From Desulfobulbaceae bacterium DB1 (GTDB lineage: Bacteria > Desulfobacterota > Desulfobulbia > Desulfobulbales > SURF-16): DNA of 64,000 nt. The stretch lies in assembly GCA_001914235.1 (NCBI GenBank), contig MQUF01000004.1:1-64000 (forward strand). The letters are read 5' to 3'. A program made the position numbers and the translations under genes. Positions within the stretch are counted from its first letter, which is position 1, and each line of letters starts with the position of its first letter. This document shows, piece by piece, positions 32,771 to 41,909 of the stretch. Under the pieces are notes generated by a model, which ran no database searches, was not told the origin of the DNA, and worked only from the letters and a program-made list of their open reading frames with translations.

Positions 32771-33451
32771 TCAGCAGCCTCTCGTTGCCAAGGGCCACAA
32801 TGATTTGTGCAATTGGGTCTGCAGCCGGATGAGCAAACCGTCGTCAAGCAGCCATTGGGCGAGCTCTGCCGCGGAAAGTTTGTCCGTTATCGGAGAAAAC
32901 AGGATCTTGGGCCGCAGCTTGAGTGCTCCGGGGTCGTTGACGCCGGGAAAATAACGGCGGATTGTCGCTACTGCCCAGTCATAATCGCTGCGCGAGCCGA
33001 GGACGCATTTCACCTCGTCCGCCGGTGTCAGCAGGGAGAAGTTGTCGTGATTCATTGCCTCGGCCATGCCGCTGCCGGGGCATTTCAGGTCCATGACTTT
33101 CACCACCCCGGCCGGTACCCGGCTCATGGCGACGCTGCCGTTGGTTTCCAGCAGCACAAGTCGTTGTTGCCGGACAAGTTCGGCCATCAGGGGATAGACT
33201 CCTTCCTGCAGCAAGGGCTCTCCGCCGGTGATCTGCACCAGCGCGGCGGGATGGAGCCGGGTGAAGTCAAGCAGTTCGGCCCGGGTTGTCGGCCGGGCTT
33301 CTTCCTCGTAGGTGTAACGGGCATCGCAATAGCTGCAGCGCAGGTTGCAGCCCGCCAGACGGATAAAGGCACAAGGGTAGCCGGCATAAGTCGACTCCCC
33401 CTGAATGGAGTAAAAGAGTTCGGAGACCTGGAACGCGGAGGCGCCGGACAT
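32771..33451 (-). CDS. queE: 7-carboxy-7-deazaguanine synthase QueE
   Basis: A 226-residue radical SAM enzyme of queuosine/7-deazaguanine synthesis. N-terminal FYSIQGESTYAGYPCAFIR, the cluster motif CNLRCSYC and QITGGEPLLQ are typical, and length matches the family. It converts the product of QueD to 7-carboxy-7-deazaguanine. Its ATG lies one base after the queD stop, so the two are translated together. Confidence 0.93.
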   Translation of the reverse strand: MSGASAFQVSELFYSIQGESTYAGYPCAFIRLAGCNLRCSYCDARYTYEEEARPTTRAELLDFTRLHPAALVQITGGEPLLQEGVYPLMAELVRQQRLVLLETNGSVAMSRVPAGVVKVMDLKCPGSGMAEAMNHDNFSLLTPADEVKCVLGSRSDYDWAVATIRRYFPGVNDPGALKLRPKILFSPITDKLSAAELAQWLLDDGLLIRLQTQLHKSLWPLATRGC

Positions 33452-33452
33452 T

Positions 33453-33833
33453 TCAGTCCGCGTTGCTTTCGCGGTAAATGACGCCGGTGCTGTCCGTTTC
33501 TCCGACCATGACCGAATGGAGATGGTAACGGTTCGAGGAAAGATCGTTTTTCAGTTTGGCGAAAATGTAGGCGGCGATGTTTTCCGAGGAGGGATTCTTG
33601 TCCAGGAAGGCGGCATGCTCATTGAGGTCCCGGTGATCGAGGTCGTCCATTATGGTTTTCACCGCTTCCTTGACGGTGCGGAAATCAATGCCCATGCCCA
33701 GTTCATCGAGTTTTTCCGCCCGCACGGTCACCTGCACGTGCCAGTTATGGCCGTGCGGTTTTTCGCAGTTGCCGGGATAATTGCGCAGGTGGTGGCCCGC
33801 GGAAAAATGGGTTTTTATAAAAACATCAAACAT
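33453..33833 (-). CDS. queD: 6-carboxy-5,6,7,8-tetrahydropterin synthase QueD
   Basis: A 126-residue PTPS-family enzyme: FSAGHHLRNYPGNCEKPHGH contains the zinc histidines and the catalytic cysteine (C23), and DFRTVKEAVK and NPSSENIAAYIF follow as in the family. It turns dihydroneopterin triphosphate into carboxytetrahydropterin. AAGGAG lies upstream of the ATG. No preQ1 riboswitch was recognised in the leader. Divergently transcribed from the DUF1015 gene. Confidence 0.93.
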   Translation of the reverse strand: MFDVFIKTHFSAGHHLRNYPGNCEKPHGHNWHVQVTVRAEKLDELGMGIDFRTVKEAVKTIMDDLDHRDLNEHAAFLDKNPSSENIAAYIFAKLKNDLSSNRYHLHSVMVGETDSTGVIYRESNAD

Positions 33834-33997
33834 GCGGTTGTCTCCTTGGGTGGTCGTGCTTTGAATTATGACGGACTCTATTCAGGATGCCATTTAACGA
33901 GTTTACTCCTCAATAAAAATATGATAATGCAATGTAAACTCAAAACCTGTTTCACGTAAAGGTAAAATATAGATCCTGCTTGAGGAGAAATTGTTCC

Positions 33998-35356
33998 ATG
34001 GCAAAAATAGCGCCACTGAAAGGCCTTCGCTTCAATCCTGAAAAAATAAACCGCATGGAAGATGTGGTGACCCCGCCCTATGATGTTATCGATGAAAAGG
34101 CCGGAGTCGCCCTGTTGTCCAAGAACTCCTATAATATGATTCAACTCGATCTGACGAAAAATGCGGGCGATGCGCCGAGTGCGGAAAGATACGAGGCGGC
34201 GCGGAACCTCTTCCAGCGCTGGCAGGAAGAAGGGGTGCTGGTCAGGGATGCCGAGCCGACGATTTATCTGTATCACACCACTTACAACTTGAGCAACGGA
34301 CGCACCTTCACCCGCAGGGGCCTGGTGGCGCTGGTCGGCTTGGCCGAGTTTGACGAGGGCATCGTCAAGCCCCATGAGAAAACATTCCGCAGCGTCACCG
34401 ATGACCGGCTGCGCCTCATCGATACCTGCCAGGCCCAGTTCAGCCAGATTTTTTCCCTGTATTCCGATCCCGCCGGCGCCGTCATGAATATTCTGGAAGA
34501 AGCCTGCCCGGAAAAGCCCCTGTATCAGGTGGAGGATCAAGACGGCTGCATTCATTCCCTGTGGGCGGTGACCGAGCCTGGGGCGCTGGAGCTGGTGAAA
34601 AGGGCCTTTGTTGACCGGCCGCTCTACATTGCCGACGGCCATCATCGCTATACCACCGCCCTGCAGTTGCGGGAACTGATGGTGAAAAGACAGGGCAAGG
34701 TGGCGGCGGACAGCCCTTACAATCATATCATGATGTATCTTTGCCCCATGGAAGATCCGGGCCTGTCGGTGCTGCCCACCCATCGCCTGGTTTCCTATCC
34801 GGGCCGGATCACGGCGGATGAGCTGGTGGCGAAAATGGCCGACTATTTCGAGATCTTCGAGATCAGGGGCGGTATTCGTGAAAGCCTGATGGAGCAGGTG
34901 CTTGACCGCATGGATGAGAGGCCGCACGGCCGGACGGTTTTCGGCATGTATGAGCCGGCGGCCGACCGCTGTTTTCTGCTGACCTTAAAGCCCGGGGTCA
35001 TGGAAAAGGTGGTGGGCGGGGCAATGCCCGCCGCCCTGCAGGAGCTTGACGTGGTGGTTCTTTCGGAGCTTATTGTCGAACGGCTGCTCGGCCTTGACCA
35101 TGAACGATGCGACAGTGAAAATCTCATCTCCTATTACAGCGATCCCGATACCGCGCTTGACACGGCGGTCAAGCAGGCCGCCACGGCGGATGCGAGCAGT
35201 CCGATTCTTTTTCTCATGAACCACACGCCGGTGGCCCAGGTGAAAAAGATTGCCGATGAAAATCTTATCATGCCTCATAAATCGACCTATTTTTATCCGA
35301 AAATCCTCACCGGCCTGCTGATCAATAAAATCGTGGCGGAGGAAACGGTCGCGTAG
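33998..35356 (+). CDS. DUF1015 family protein
   Basis: A 452-residue cytoplasmic protein of the DUF1015 family, recognised by VTPPYDVIDEKAG near residue 30, LVGLAEFDEGIVKPHEKTF and YIADGHHRYTTAL. The family is widespread in anaerobes and of unsettled function (some members have been called SerB-associated). Start chosen for the GAGGAG site. It is followed within 20 bp by a TrmN6-like methyltransferase, and the pair is probably co-transcribed. Confidence 0.88.
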   Translation: MAKIAPLKGLRFNPEKINRMEDVVTPPYDVIDEKAGVALLSKNSYNMIQLDLTKNAGDAPSAERYEAARNLFQRWQEEGVLVRDAEPTIYLYHTTYNLSNGRTFTRRGLVALVGLAEFDEGIVKPHEKTFRSVTDDRLRLIDTCQAQFSQIFSLYSDPAGAVMNILEEACPEKPLYQVEDQDGCIHSLWAVTEPGALELVKRAFVDRPLYIADGHHRYTTALQLRELMVKRQGKVAADSPYNHIMMYLCPMEDPGLSVLPTHRLVSYPGRITADELVAKMADYFEIFEIRGGIRESLMEQVLDRMDERPHGRTVFGMYEPAADRCFLLTLKPGVMEKVVGGAMPAALQELDVVVLSELIVERLLGLDHERCDSENLISYYSDPDTALDTAVKQAATADASSPILFLMNHTPVAQVKKIADENLIMPHKSTYFYPKILTGLLINKIVAEETVA

Positions 35357-35372
35357 CATCATGGGAGAGGGG

Positions 35373-36089
35373 ATGACGGAGGACACCCTTTTTAACGGCC
35401 GCCTCCACTGCCGGCAGCACGCCGACGGCTACCGTTTTTCCGTTGATGCGGTGCTGCTGGCCCATTTCATCAGCCCCGGGCCCGAGGCGGCAATCCTTGA
35501 TCTCGGCGCCGGTTGCGGCGTGGTGTCGCTCCTGCTCTGTTACCTCCATCCCGGAGTGCGGATCACCGCCCTTGAATTGCAGCCGGGACTTGCCGAACTT
35601 GTCCGCCAAAACATCACGCTGAACGGTCTGCGGGATCGCCTTTTTCTGCAAGAAGGCGATCTGCGCCGGATGAAATCCCTTTTTGCCGCCGAAACCTTTG
35701 ACTGGGTGGCGGCGAACCCTCCCTACGGCAAGCGTGCCTCCGGCCGTGTCAATTCGTCCGATGAGCAGGCCTGCGCCCGCCATGAAATCAACGCGAGTCT
35801 TGCCGAGGTGGTGGCTGCCATCGCCCATGCCCTGAAAAATCGCGGCCGTGCCGCCCTGGTTTATCCGGCGGCGCGCACCGCCGTCCTGCTCACGACCCTG
35901 AAAAACGCCCGGCTTGAACCGAAAAGACTGCAGATCGTGCACAGCTATCCGGGCGGGGAAGGGAAGCTCGTGCTGGTTGAGGTCATGAAAAACGGCGGCG
36001 AGGAAATGACCATCCTGCCGCCTTTTTTCATTTATGAATGCCCATCCGGCCCTTACAGCGAAGCGATGCGGAAAATGTATGAACCGTGA
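35373..36089 (+). CDS. tRNA1(Val) A37 N6-methyltransferase-like (TrmN6/YfiC)
   Basis: A 238-residue methyltransferase. N-terminal QHADGYRFSVDAVLLAHF, SAM site ILDLGAGCGVVSLLL and the adenine-N6 motif NPPYGK (about 120) are those of YfiC/TrmN6. It likely methylates N6 of A37 in tRNA-Val; some members act elsewhere. ATG at this position follows GGGAGAGG; another ATG four codons upstream is possible. Overall length and motif order are normal. Confidence 0.85.
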   Translation: MTEDTLFNGRLHCRQHADGYRFSVDAVLLAHFISPGPEAAILDLGAGCGVVSLLLCYLHPGVRITALELQPGLAELVRQNITLNGLRDRLFLQEGDLRRMKSLFAAETFDWVAANPPYGKRASGRVNSSDEQACARHEINASLAEVVAAIAHALKNRGRAALVYPAARTAVLLTTLKNARLEPKRLQIVHSYPGGEGKLVLVEVMKNGGEEMTILPPFFIYECPSGPYSEAMRKMYEP

Positions 36090-36665
36090 CAGGCAAGGGG
36101 TTGCGGGCAAGGAAAATATATTCGCCCCCTCTCGCGTCCCTGTTCAAGGATGTGCCGGGGAGTTCACCGGGAACCGGTTTGCTTTTCCGGCGCAATTGGC
36201 TTGTTTGGAAAAAAACATTGAAGTATTCGGAAGGGAACGTATAAATGCAGTCAATGGGCCGATGCCGCCGGCCAGGAGAGGTCCTGCGGAGTGCCCTTCA
36301 GGTTGTGGTGATATTCAGACCTGTGGAATTACGTGTTGCGCGTGGTCGGGACAGACAAAAGAATAGGTTCTTTTTTCAGAAGAGCTATTGGTTTGGAGGT
36401 TGGACAGAGTAAGCGTGGCGGACCTCGGCTGCGGCGCAGAATAAAACCTGGGTCTTTATTTCGGACAGAGCGAGGATGTCGGGTTGGGGCTATCCCATCG
36501 GTTAGTAGAAAAATAGATGCGGCTATCAATTTAGAAGCATTTTTTTCATTTTTTCTGCATTTTATACTTGAAAAGTTGTATATTGAGGGTATGAGTGTAA
36601 ATGTAATGACGCCCGGAGACTAGCCGGATAATGTCTTTCACCCTTCATTTTCAAGGACTGCTGTC
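36090..36665. other. Gene-poor stretch before the defence pair
   Basis: About 575 bp with no supported gene. Near the right end an A+T-rich block and TTGAAA upstream of TATGAG hint at a promoter, followed by a ten-codon frame (MSVNVMTPGD) that looks like the stump of a deleted gene. The rest gives only scattered low-quality frames. It fits a junction region of an inserted islet. Confidence 0.45.
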
Positions 36666-37934
36666 ATGCTTATCGAGTTCAGTGTCGCTAATTTCCGTTC
36701 CTTTTGGGAGCCTCGGAAACTATCCTTGGCCGCGACTCCTCAGAAAGACCTGCTGGAGAACAATACCTTTGAAAGTCCGGTTGCCGGTCTACCCCGACTC
36801 CTCCGTTCGGCAGTTGTTTACGGCCCCAACGCTGGAGGTAAAAGCAACTTTATCCGCGCTATTGCGTTTGTGAAGAAGTTTGTCGTCTCCTCGGCCAAGG
36901 AACTTCAGGAAGGTGAAGGGATCGCGGTTTTTCCCTTCCTGTTCAATCAACTTGGGCCAACCCAGCCCAGTGAGTTCGAGGTGCAGTTCATCCAGGAAGG
37001 CGTCCGCTATCAGTACGGCTTTGCGGTCACCAAAGAAAGGGTAACCAACGAATGGCTGATCGCCTATCCGGAAGGTCGAGCCCAGCGCTGGTTTGAAAGG
37101 ACTTTCCAGTCGGAGAGCAACGACTACCAATGGTATTTCGGCAGCCGTTTCATCGGCCGTAAAAAGCAGTGGCAGGAGATGACCAGAAGCAACGCTCTGT
37201 TTCTTTCCACCGCAATTCAGTGGAACAGTGAGCAGCTTAAACCGGTCTTTATCTGGTTTCAGAGGCTTTTCGTCATCGGTCACGGCACGTTACTCGCTCC
37301 TTCATACAGCATTAATGCCTGCCAGGATGAAGAAAAGAAAAAGCACATCCTTGCTTTCATGAATGAAGCGGATCTCAGCATCTCCGATATCCAGATGGAA
37401 ACCAAAGATTTCTCTACCGAAGATCTGCCATCAGATATGCCCGAAGTGATGAAGGAGGATATCCGTCGCAGTATGGATGGCAAAAAGATGACGCGGGTGG
37501 GCTTTCTTCATCCAGTCGATGGCGGAGATTCCACAGTAACCCTTTCGCTCGAAGAAGAGTCGGACGGTACCCGCAAACTCTTCGCCTATGCCGGCCCCTG
37601 GCTCAACATGCTCTCCCAGGGCCGAATCATCATCGCCGATGAGCTGGACACCAGCCTCCATCCAAAGATCATGCGATATCTGCTTTCCATGTTTCATAAC
37701 GGTAAAACCAATCCGGCAAACGGGCAGCTGATTTTCACTACCCACGACACCTCTCTTCTGGATCAGGATTTAGTACGTCGCGATCAGGTCTGGTTTATCG
37801 AAAAAGATAAGTCCAACGCCAGCCAGATCTATCCGCTCACCGACTTCAAGCCCAGGGCGGGTGAAGCCCTGCAGAAGGGATATTTGAGCGGCAGGTACGG
37901 AGCCTTGCCTTATACCAGCGAGGCAAACCTCTGA
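36666..37934 (+). CDS. AAA/ABC-type ATPase of an RloA/AbiL-like defence pair
   Basis: A 422-residue ATPase of the AAA_15/AAA_21 class. N-terminal LIEFSVANFRSFWEPRKLSL is the 'frame' motif of OLD/RecF-like ATPases; Walker A is GPNAGGKSN (53-61), Walker B RIIIADELDTSLHP (about 325) and the switch histidine FTTHDTSLL. It lacks the TOPRIM nuclease domain of OLD, which is instead supplied by the partner gene. It ends in TGATG, sharing a base with the start of the RloB-like gene. Such pairs (RloAB, AbiL, PARIS-type) protect against phage. AAGGA precedes the ATG. G+C looks lower than in neighbours. Confidence 0.85.
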   Translation: MLIEFSVANFRSFWEPRKLSLAATPQKDLLENNTFESPVAGLPRLLRSAVVYGPNAGGKSNFIRAIAFVKKFVVSSAKELQEGEGIAVFPFLFNQLGPTQPSEFEVQFIQEGVRYQYGFAVTKERVTNEWLIAYPEGRAQRWFERTFQSESNDYQWYFGSRFIGRKKQWQEMTRSNALFLSTAIQWNSEQLKPVFIWFQRLFVIGHGTLLAPSYSINACQDEEKKKHILAFMNEADLSISDIQMETKDFSTEDLPSDMPEVMKEDIRRSMDGKKMTRVGFLHPVDGGDSTVTLSLEEESDGTRKLFAYAGPWLNMLSQGRIIIADELDTSLHPKIMRYLLSMFHNGKTNPANGQLIFTTHDTSLLDQDLVRRDQVWFIEKDKSNASQIYPLTDFKPRAGEALQKGYLSGRYGALPYTSEANL

Positions 37935-38602
37935 TGGCACCAGCGGACCAACTCTTCCATCGGAGAAAGGCCAAGAAGGCCGAGGCCCTGCGCCGGGAGG
38001 CACAAAAGCGCGAGGCCTATGATCTGGTGTTGATCGTCTGTGAAGGCGGAAAGACCGAACCGAAATATTTGCAGGAACTTTGTGATGCCTTCAAGCTGAG
38101 CACCGCCAATATCAGAATTGCCGGTGACGAGTGCGGCTCATCGCCCCGCAGTGTGGTGGATTATGCCCTGAAAGAGTATCGGAAAGAAAGAAAGTACAAC
38201 CGGGTTTTCTGCGTCTTCGATAAAGACCGGCACCCCACCTACAATGAGGCACTGGAACGAATCCGGACGGCGAAAATGGGCAAGGGGGATTCCATTCAGG
38301 CTATCACGTCGGTACCTTGTTTTGAGGTCTGGATCCTTTTGCATTTCTGCTATACCACTAAAGCGTTCGGTTCCACCGGCCCGTCTGGTTCCATCTGTGC
38401 CTCGGTCATAAAAACTCTAAAGAAACACATTTCCGGCTACGACAAGGGCACGGGCGGCCTTTTCTCTTCCCTCAAGGAAAGGCTGCCGGATGCCATGATA
38501 CACGCCGGTCGCTTGGAGAAACATGCAGATGAGTCGGGAAGCGACAACCCCTCCACTAAGATGCATCAGCTGGTCGAATATCTGCGCGGTCTGAAAAAGT
38601 GA
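37934..38602 (+). CDS. RloB-like TOPRIM-type effector
   Basis: A 222-residue RloB-family protein. VLIVCEGGKTEPKYLQEL (E37, E42) and VFCVFDKDRHP (D96, D98) form a TOPRIM-like acidic site, and SVPCFEVWILLHF (about 126-138) is the RloB signature. The C-terminal third holds a short helical tail. Its ATG shares the A of the ATPase TGA, so production is locked to the ATPase. In similar pairs the ATPase senses infection and releases a TOPRIM nuclease that can cut tRNA or DNA; whether this effector has that target is not known. No restriction-modification gene is adjacent. Confidence 0.83.
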   Translation: MAPADQLFHRRKAKKAEALRREAQKREAYDLVLIVCEGGKTEPKYLQELCDAFKLSTANIRIAGDECGSSPRSVVDYALKEYRKERKYNRVFCVFDKDRHPTYNEALERIRTAKMGKGDSIQAITSVPCFEVWILLHFCYTTKAFGSTGPSGSICASVIKTLKKHISGYDKGTGGLFSSLKERLPDAMIHAGRLEKHADESGSDNPSTKMHQLVEYLRGLKK

Positions 38603-38751
38603 CTTTGCGAGTGAAAAAGGGTCGCGTCTACTCTTTCACTTTATGTGGAATGTAGTCCTGGCTCACCCTGTCTTGCGAGCCCGGCGCTTCCAAGCTTCGA
38701 GAAGAAAAAAGGGACCGGCTTCACTCAGGTCTGCTCCTGCTTTATCCATTC

Positions 38752-39825
38752 TTACACCCCGATCTCGATGGTGACGCTGGTGCCCTTTTTGACCTCGCTG
38801 TCGATGTGAATCGTGCCGTTATGTCTGCGCAGGATTTCTTTCACCACGGTGAGCCCCAGGCCGCTGCCCACCGTTTTGGTGGTGAAAAAGGGATCAAACA
38901 CCTTGTTGATGATCGTGTCGGGAATGCCTTCGCCGGTGTCGCTGATAACTATCCTGATCAGGTTGCCGTTTTCAGCCGGCAGAAAGTCGGTGCGCAGGGT
39001 CAGATCGCCTCCCCCCTTCATGGCATGGCAGGCATTGACGATGAGATTGATGAAGACCTCTTCCAGGCTTTTTTTGTCCTGCATGATCACCGGCACCTTT
39101 TCGTCGAAAAAGGTGTGCACCGTGATTCCCTGTTCTTCCATTTCCTTTTCGAAAAGCAGCACGACATCGGCGATCAGCTTGTTGATATGAAGCTCTTTTT
39201 TGTCGAGGACGATCTCGCCGGAAAAGAGAAGGATGTCGTTGATGAAGTTTTCCAGGCGGGCAACCTCGTCGACGATCACCCCGGCGTATTTTTCTTCCGG
39301 CGCGCGCAAGGAGGCCTTTTTGCGTAAACGGTCGGCAAAACCGCCGATCAGCGTCAGCGGGGTGCGGATCTCATGGGCGATCTTGGCGGAAATGTCGCTG
39401 ATGGCGATCAGCTTTTCCGCCCGTTTCATGTATTCGTGGGTCGCCTTGAGGATGTCCTGGGTTTCCAGCCGTTCCTCCGCCCGGCGCAGGGAGACGAGCA
39501 GCGCCTTGTTGTCCACCGGTTTGGTGATGAAGTCGGAGGCCTCAAGCTGCAGCGCTTGAATGGCAATGTCCATGTCCCCGTGGCCGGTGATCATGATGAC
39601 CTGGGTTTCCGGGGAAAGCTTTTTTATCTTTTTCAGCACCTCGATGCCGTCCATTCCCGGCATTTTGATGTCGCTCAGCACAATGGCGGGCTTTTCCCGC
39701 TGAAAGACCTCAAGCCCCTCGATGCCGTCCGCCGCGGTGAAAACTTCGTATTCCCTGCTGCGCAGGTAGAGCCCCAACACCTTTCTGATGGGTTCCTCGT
39801 CGTCAATGAGCAGTAGTTTCGTCAT
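38752..39825 (-). CDS. Receiver-histidine kinase hybrid
   Basis: A 357-residue soluble protein with an N-terminal receiver domain (KLLLIDDEEPIRK, phosphorylated D52 in VLSDIKMPGMDG) and a histidine kinase core: H-box KIAHEIRTPLTLI (about 180), N-box, and G-boxes DTGEGIP and GSGLGLTVVKEI. No membrane segment, so it is a cytoplasmic receiver of phosphate from the upstream kinase or a relay. The ATG after GAGGA is used; it overlaps the end of the upstream kinase by 23 bp. It is the third gene of the GEMM-led operon. Confidence 0.9.
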   Translation of the reverse strand: MTKLLLIDDEEPIRKVLGLYLRSREYEVFTAADGIEGLEVFQREKPAIVLSDIKMPGMDGIEVLKKIKKLSPETQVIMITGHGDMDIAIQALQLEASDFITKPVDNKALLVSLRRAEERLETQDILKATHEYMKRAEKLIAISDISAKIAHEIRTPLTLIGGFADRLRKKASLRAPEEKYAGVIVDEVARLENFINDILLFSGEIVLDKKELHINKLIADVVLLFEKEMEEQGITVHTFFDEKVPVIMQDKKSLEEVFINLIVNACHAMKGGGDLTLRTDFLPAENGNLIRIVISDTGEGIPDTIINKVFDPFFTTKTVGSGLGLTVVKEILRRHNGTIHIDSEVKKGTSVTIEIGV

Positions 39826-41905
39826 GTATTCCTCGCATTTCGTCTGCGCTTTGATTGCGTGACGCCGGGAACCGCAACTCGAATGTGGTTCCCGCGCCCT
39901 CCGTGCTTGCAACCGTCAGCGTGCCGTTATAATCCTCGACAATGGCGTGGCTGATGGAAAGACCCAGTCCCGTGCCCTTGCCCACTTCCTTGGTGGTGAA
40001 AAAGGGCTCGAAAATCCGGTCGAGTATATTCGCGGCAATGCCGTGGCCGGTGTCGGACACGCGCACCACCACGTCATTATTGTCGGTAAATGAGTGAATC
40101 GTCAGAAGCCGTTCCGCTCCGGCCGGGTTTTTCTCCATCGCGTCCCGGGCATTGGTTACCAGGTTGATCAGAACCTGCTCCAGTCTGTTGTTTTCCCCCA
40201 TGATGGGCGGCAGATTTTCCTGGAGATGCAGCTCCCATTTGATTTCCCGCAGCCGCAGTTGCTGGCCCAGCATTTTGAAGACATCTTGGATCGGTTTGTT
40301 GAGGTCCATCTCCTGCGCCTCGATATCGGCGATTCGAGCAAAATCGCGCATGTGGCTGATGATTGCCGCCGCCCGGTCCACCTGGCCGCTAATTTCGCCG
40401 GTGACCTCTTTCAGGTCTTTTTCCGCCATGGACTTGCCGCTGCCGGCCATCTCGCTCAGGAAATCGCTGCCGATCTTGATGACATTCAGGGGTTGATTCA
40501 GCTCATGGGCGATGCCGGCCGCCATTTCCCCCAGGGTCGCCAGTTTGCTGGCCTGTACCAGTTGCGCTTCCTTTTGGACGCTTTTGGTGATATCTGTGGT
40601 TGTGGCGATCAGGGCGTCACGTTCCAGGTATTGCGCCTCGCAGACGTGGATGTTGGCGTAGAATATGGAGCCGTCTTTTCGGCGGTGTTGTTTTTTGGAG
40701 AACAGGATGGAGGACTGATCGGTTTTCTCCCGGAAACCTGCCGCGATTTCCAGGGCGTCATCCGGATAGCCGAGGTCGGAAAACGACATCCGCAGAAGTT
40801 CCTCGCGAAAATAGCCGTAGTGGCCTTCGGCCCGGGCATTGGCATCAAGAATTGCCAGTGTCTGCCGGTCAAGGATGAAGATGGGGTTGGGGTCGGCATT
40901 GAACAGTCGCCGGTATTTTTTCTCCGACTGCCGCAAATCCTCCTGGGAGCCGTTCAATCTGTACAGCATATGTTTGAACGAGTCCGCCAGTTGAACCATC
41001 TCGTCCCCCACATGGGCCCGATACACCCGGCATTTTCTGCATTCATCGAGCTTGTTCGGGAATTTGCCGGATGGCTGGGCCTTGCACAGGGTTTTGTCAA
41101 CATACCAGCACATGATGTCGTTGTTGCCGTGGGCCGGGCAGCACTCTTTCTCGCAGTGCTCTATTTCCCAGCATTTGACCTTTCTGCCGAAATCGAAACC
41201 GGGATTTCCCCGGCTGATTTCGTCGGCCAGCCTGGTTAGGAGCGAAAGGGGACCGGTGATGTAACGGGAAAGAAACAGGGTGAGGAAAAAACCGACCAGG
41301 GCAATGGAAATCACGGTCAGCATAATTTGCCAATCCATGAGCAGTGCCATCCGTTGCTCGACCGGCACCCAGTTGATGCCCACGGTCAGCGCCCCTAGTA
41401 TTTTCTTTTCTTCGCCGTGACATTTATAGCAGTTTTTTTCATTGGCAATGGGCATGGCATGGAGAAGCATTTTCGACTCGCCTTCCGCATACAGCTCCTT
41501 GGCGAGAAGTCCGGTCCGCAATGCCCTGCCGGTGACTTCGGAATTGTCGGTTTTTCCTATGTTGGCCGGAGCGCCGCTGTATCTGATGACCTGGTGGGTG
41601 TCGCAGAGATTGACGATAAGCACATCCTTCAAGGTGTGGACCCGTTGCAGGATGGCGTTGACATCCTCCATCTCGCCGTCAAGCATGGGATACTCGATGC
41701 TTTTCATGACGGTGTCGCTGATTTCGAAGGCCTGTTCCTCGTAACGCTGCAGGTGAAATTTGGTTCGTTTGTGCATGTCAAACCAGGTTGACAGGCCGAT
41801 GATGACGACGAGGATGGCGCTGACCCCGAGAATCACCCGGACGGCAAGGCTCGTTGTGCCGGTAACGGCACGGATTTTATCGAGAAACAGGCCGATTTGC
41901 CGCAT
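39803..41905 (-). CDS. Haem-binding membrane sensor histidine kinase
   Basis: A 700-residue kinase: membrane segments at about 22-43 and 193-213 bracket a periplasmic sensor (about 45-190) with a single CYKCH haem-c motif (159-163); HAMP follows with a cysteine-rich cluster (C245, 251, 255, 256, 266, 274, 289, 292), then PAS (about 325-450), HisKA (GIAHELNQPLNVI) and an ATPase domain (DTGHGI, KGTGLGLSIS). The haem points to redox, oxygen or NO sensing in the periplasm. The Cys cluster is a recurring feature of deltaproteobacterial sensors whose role is unproven. It starts 4 bp after the tetrahaem cytochrome stop and shares its riboswitch. Confidence 0.9.
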   Translation of the reverse strand: MRQIGLFLDKIRAVTGTTSLAVRVILGVSAILVVIIGLSTWFDMHKRTKFHLQRYEEQAFEISDTVMKSIEYPMLDGEMEDVNAILQRVHTLKDVLIVNLCDTHQVIRYSGAPANIGKTDNSEVTGRALRTGLLAKELYAEGESKMLLHAMPIANEKNCYKCHGEEKKILGALTVGINWVPVEQRMALLMDWQIMLTVISIALVGFFLTLFLSRYITGPLSLLTRLADEISRGNPGFDFGRKVKCWEIEHCEKECCPAHGNNDIMCWYVDKTLCKAQPSGKFPNKLDECRKCRVYRAHVGDEMVQLADSFKHMLYRLNGSQEDLRQSEKKYRRLFNADPNPIFILDRQTLAILDANARAEGHYGYFREELLRMSFSDLGYPDDALEIAAGFREKTDQSSILFSKKQHRRKDGSIFYANIHVCEAQYLERDALIATTTDITKSVQKEAQLVQASKLATLGEMAAGIAHELNQPLNVIKIGSDFLSEMAGSGKSMAEKDLKEVTGEISGQVDRAAAIISHMRDFARIADIEAQEMDLNKPIQDVFKMLGQQLRLREIKWELHLQENLPPIMGENNRLEQVLINLVTNARDAMEKNPAGAERLLTIHSFTDNNDVVVRVSDTGHGIAANILDRIFEPFFTTKEVGKGTGLGLSISHAIVEDYNGTLTVASTEGAGTTFELRFPASRNQSADEMRGIHDETTAH

Positions 41906-41909
41906 TGAT

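Noticed and set aside
33834-33979. preQ1 riboswitch before queD
   Set aside because: Conserved loop and A-rich tail not found in the leader.
36333-36623. A 96-codon frame in the gap before the ATPase pair
   Set aside because: Low-complexity, no start signal; read as non-coding scar.
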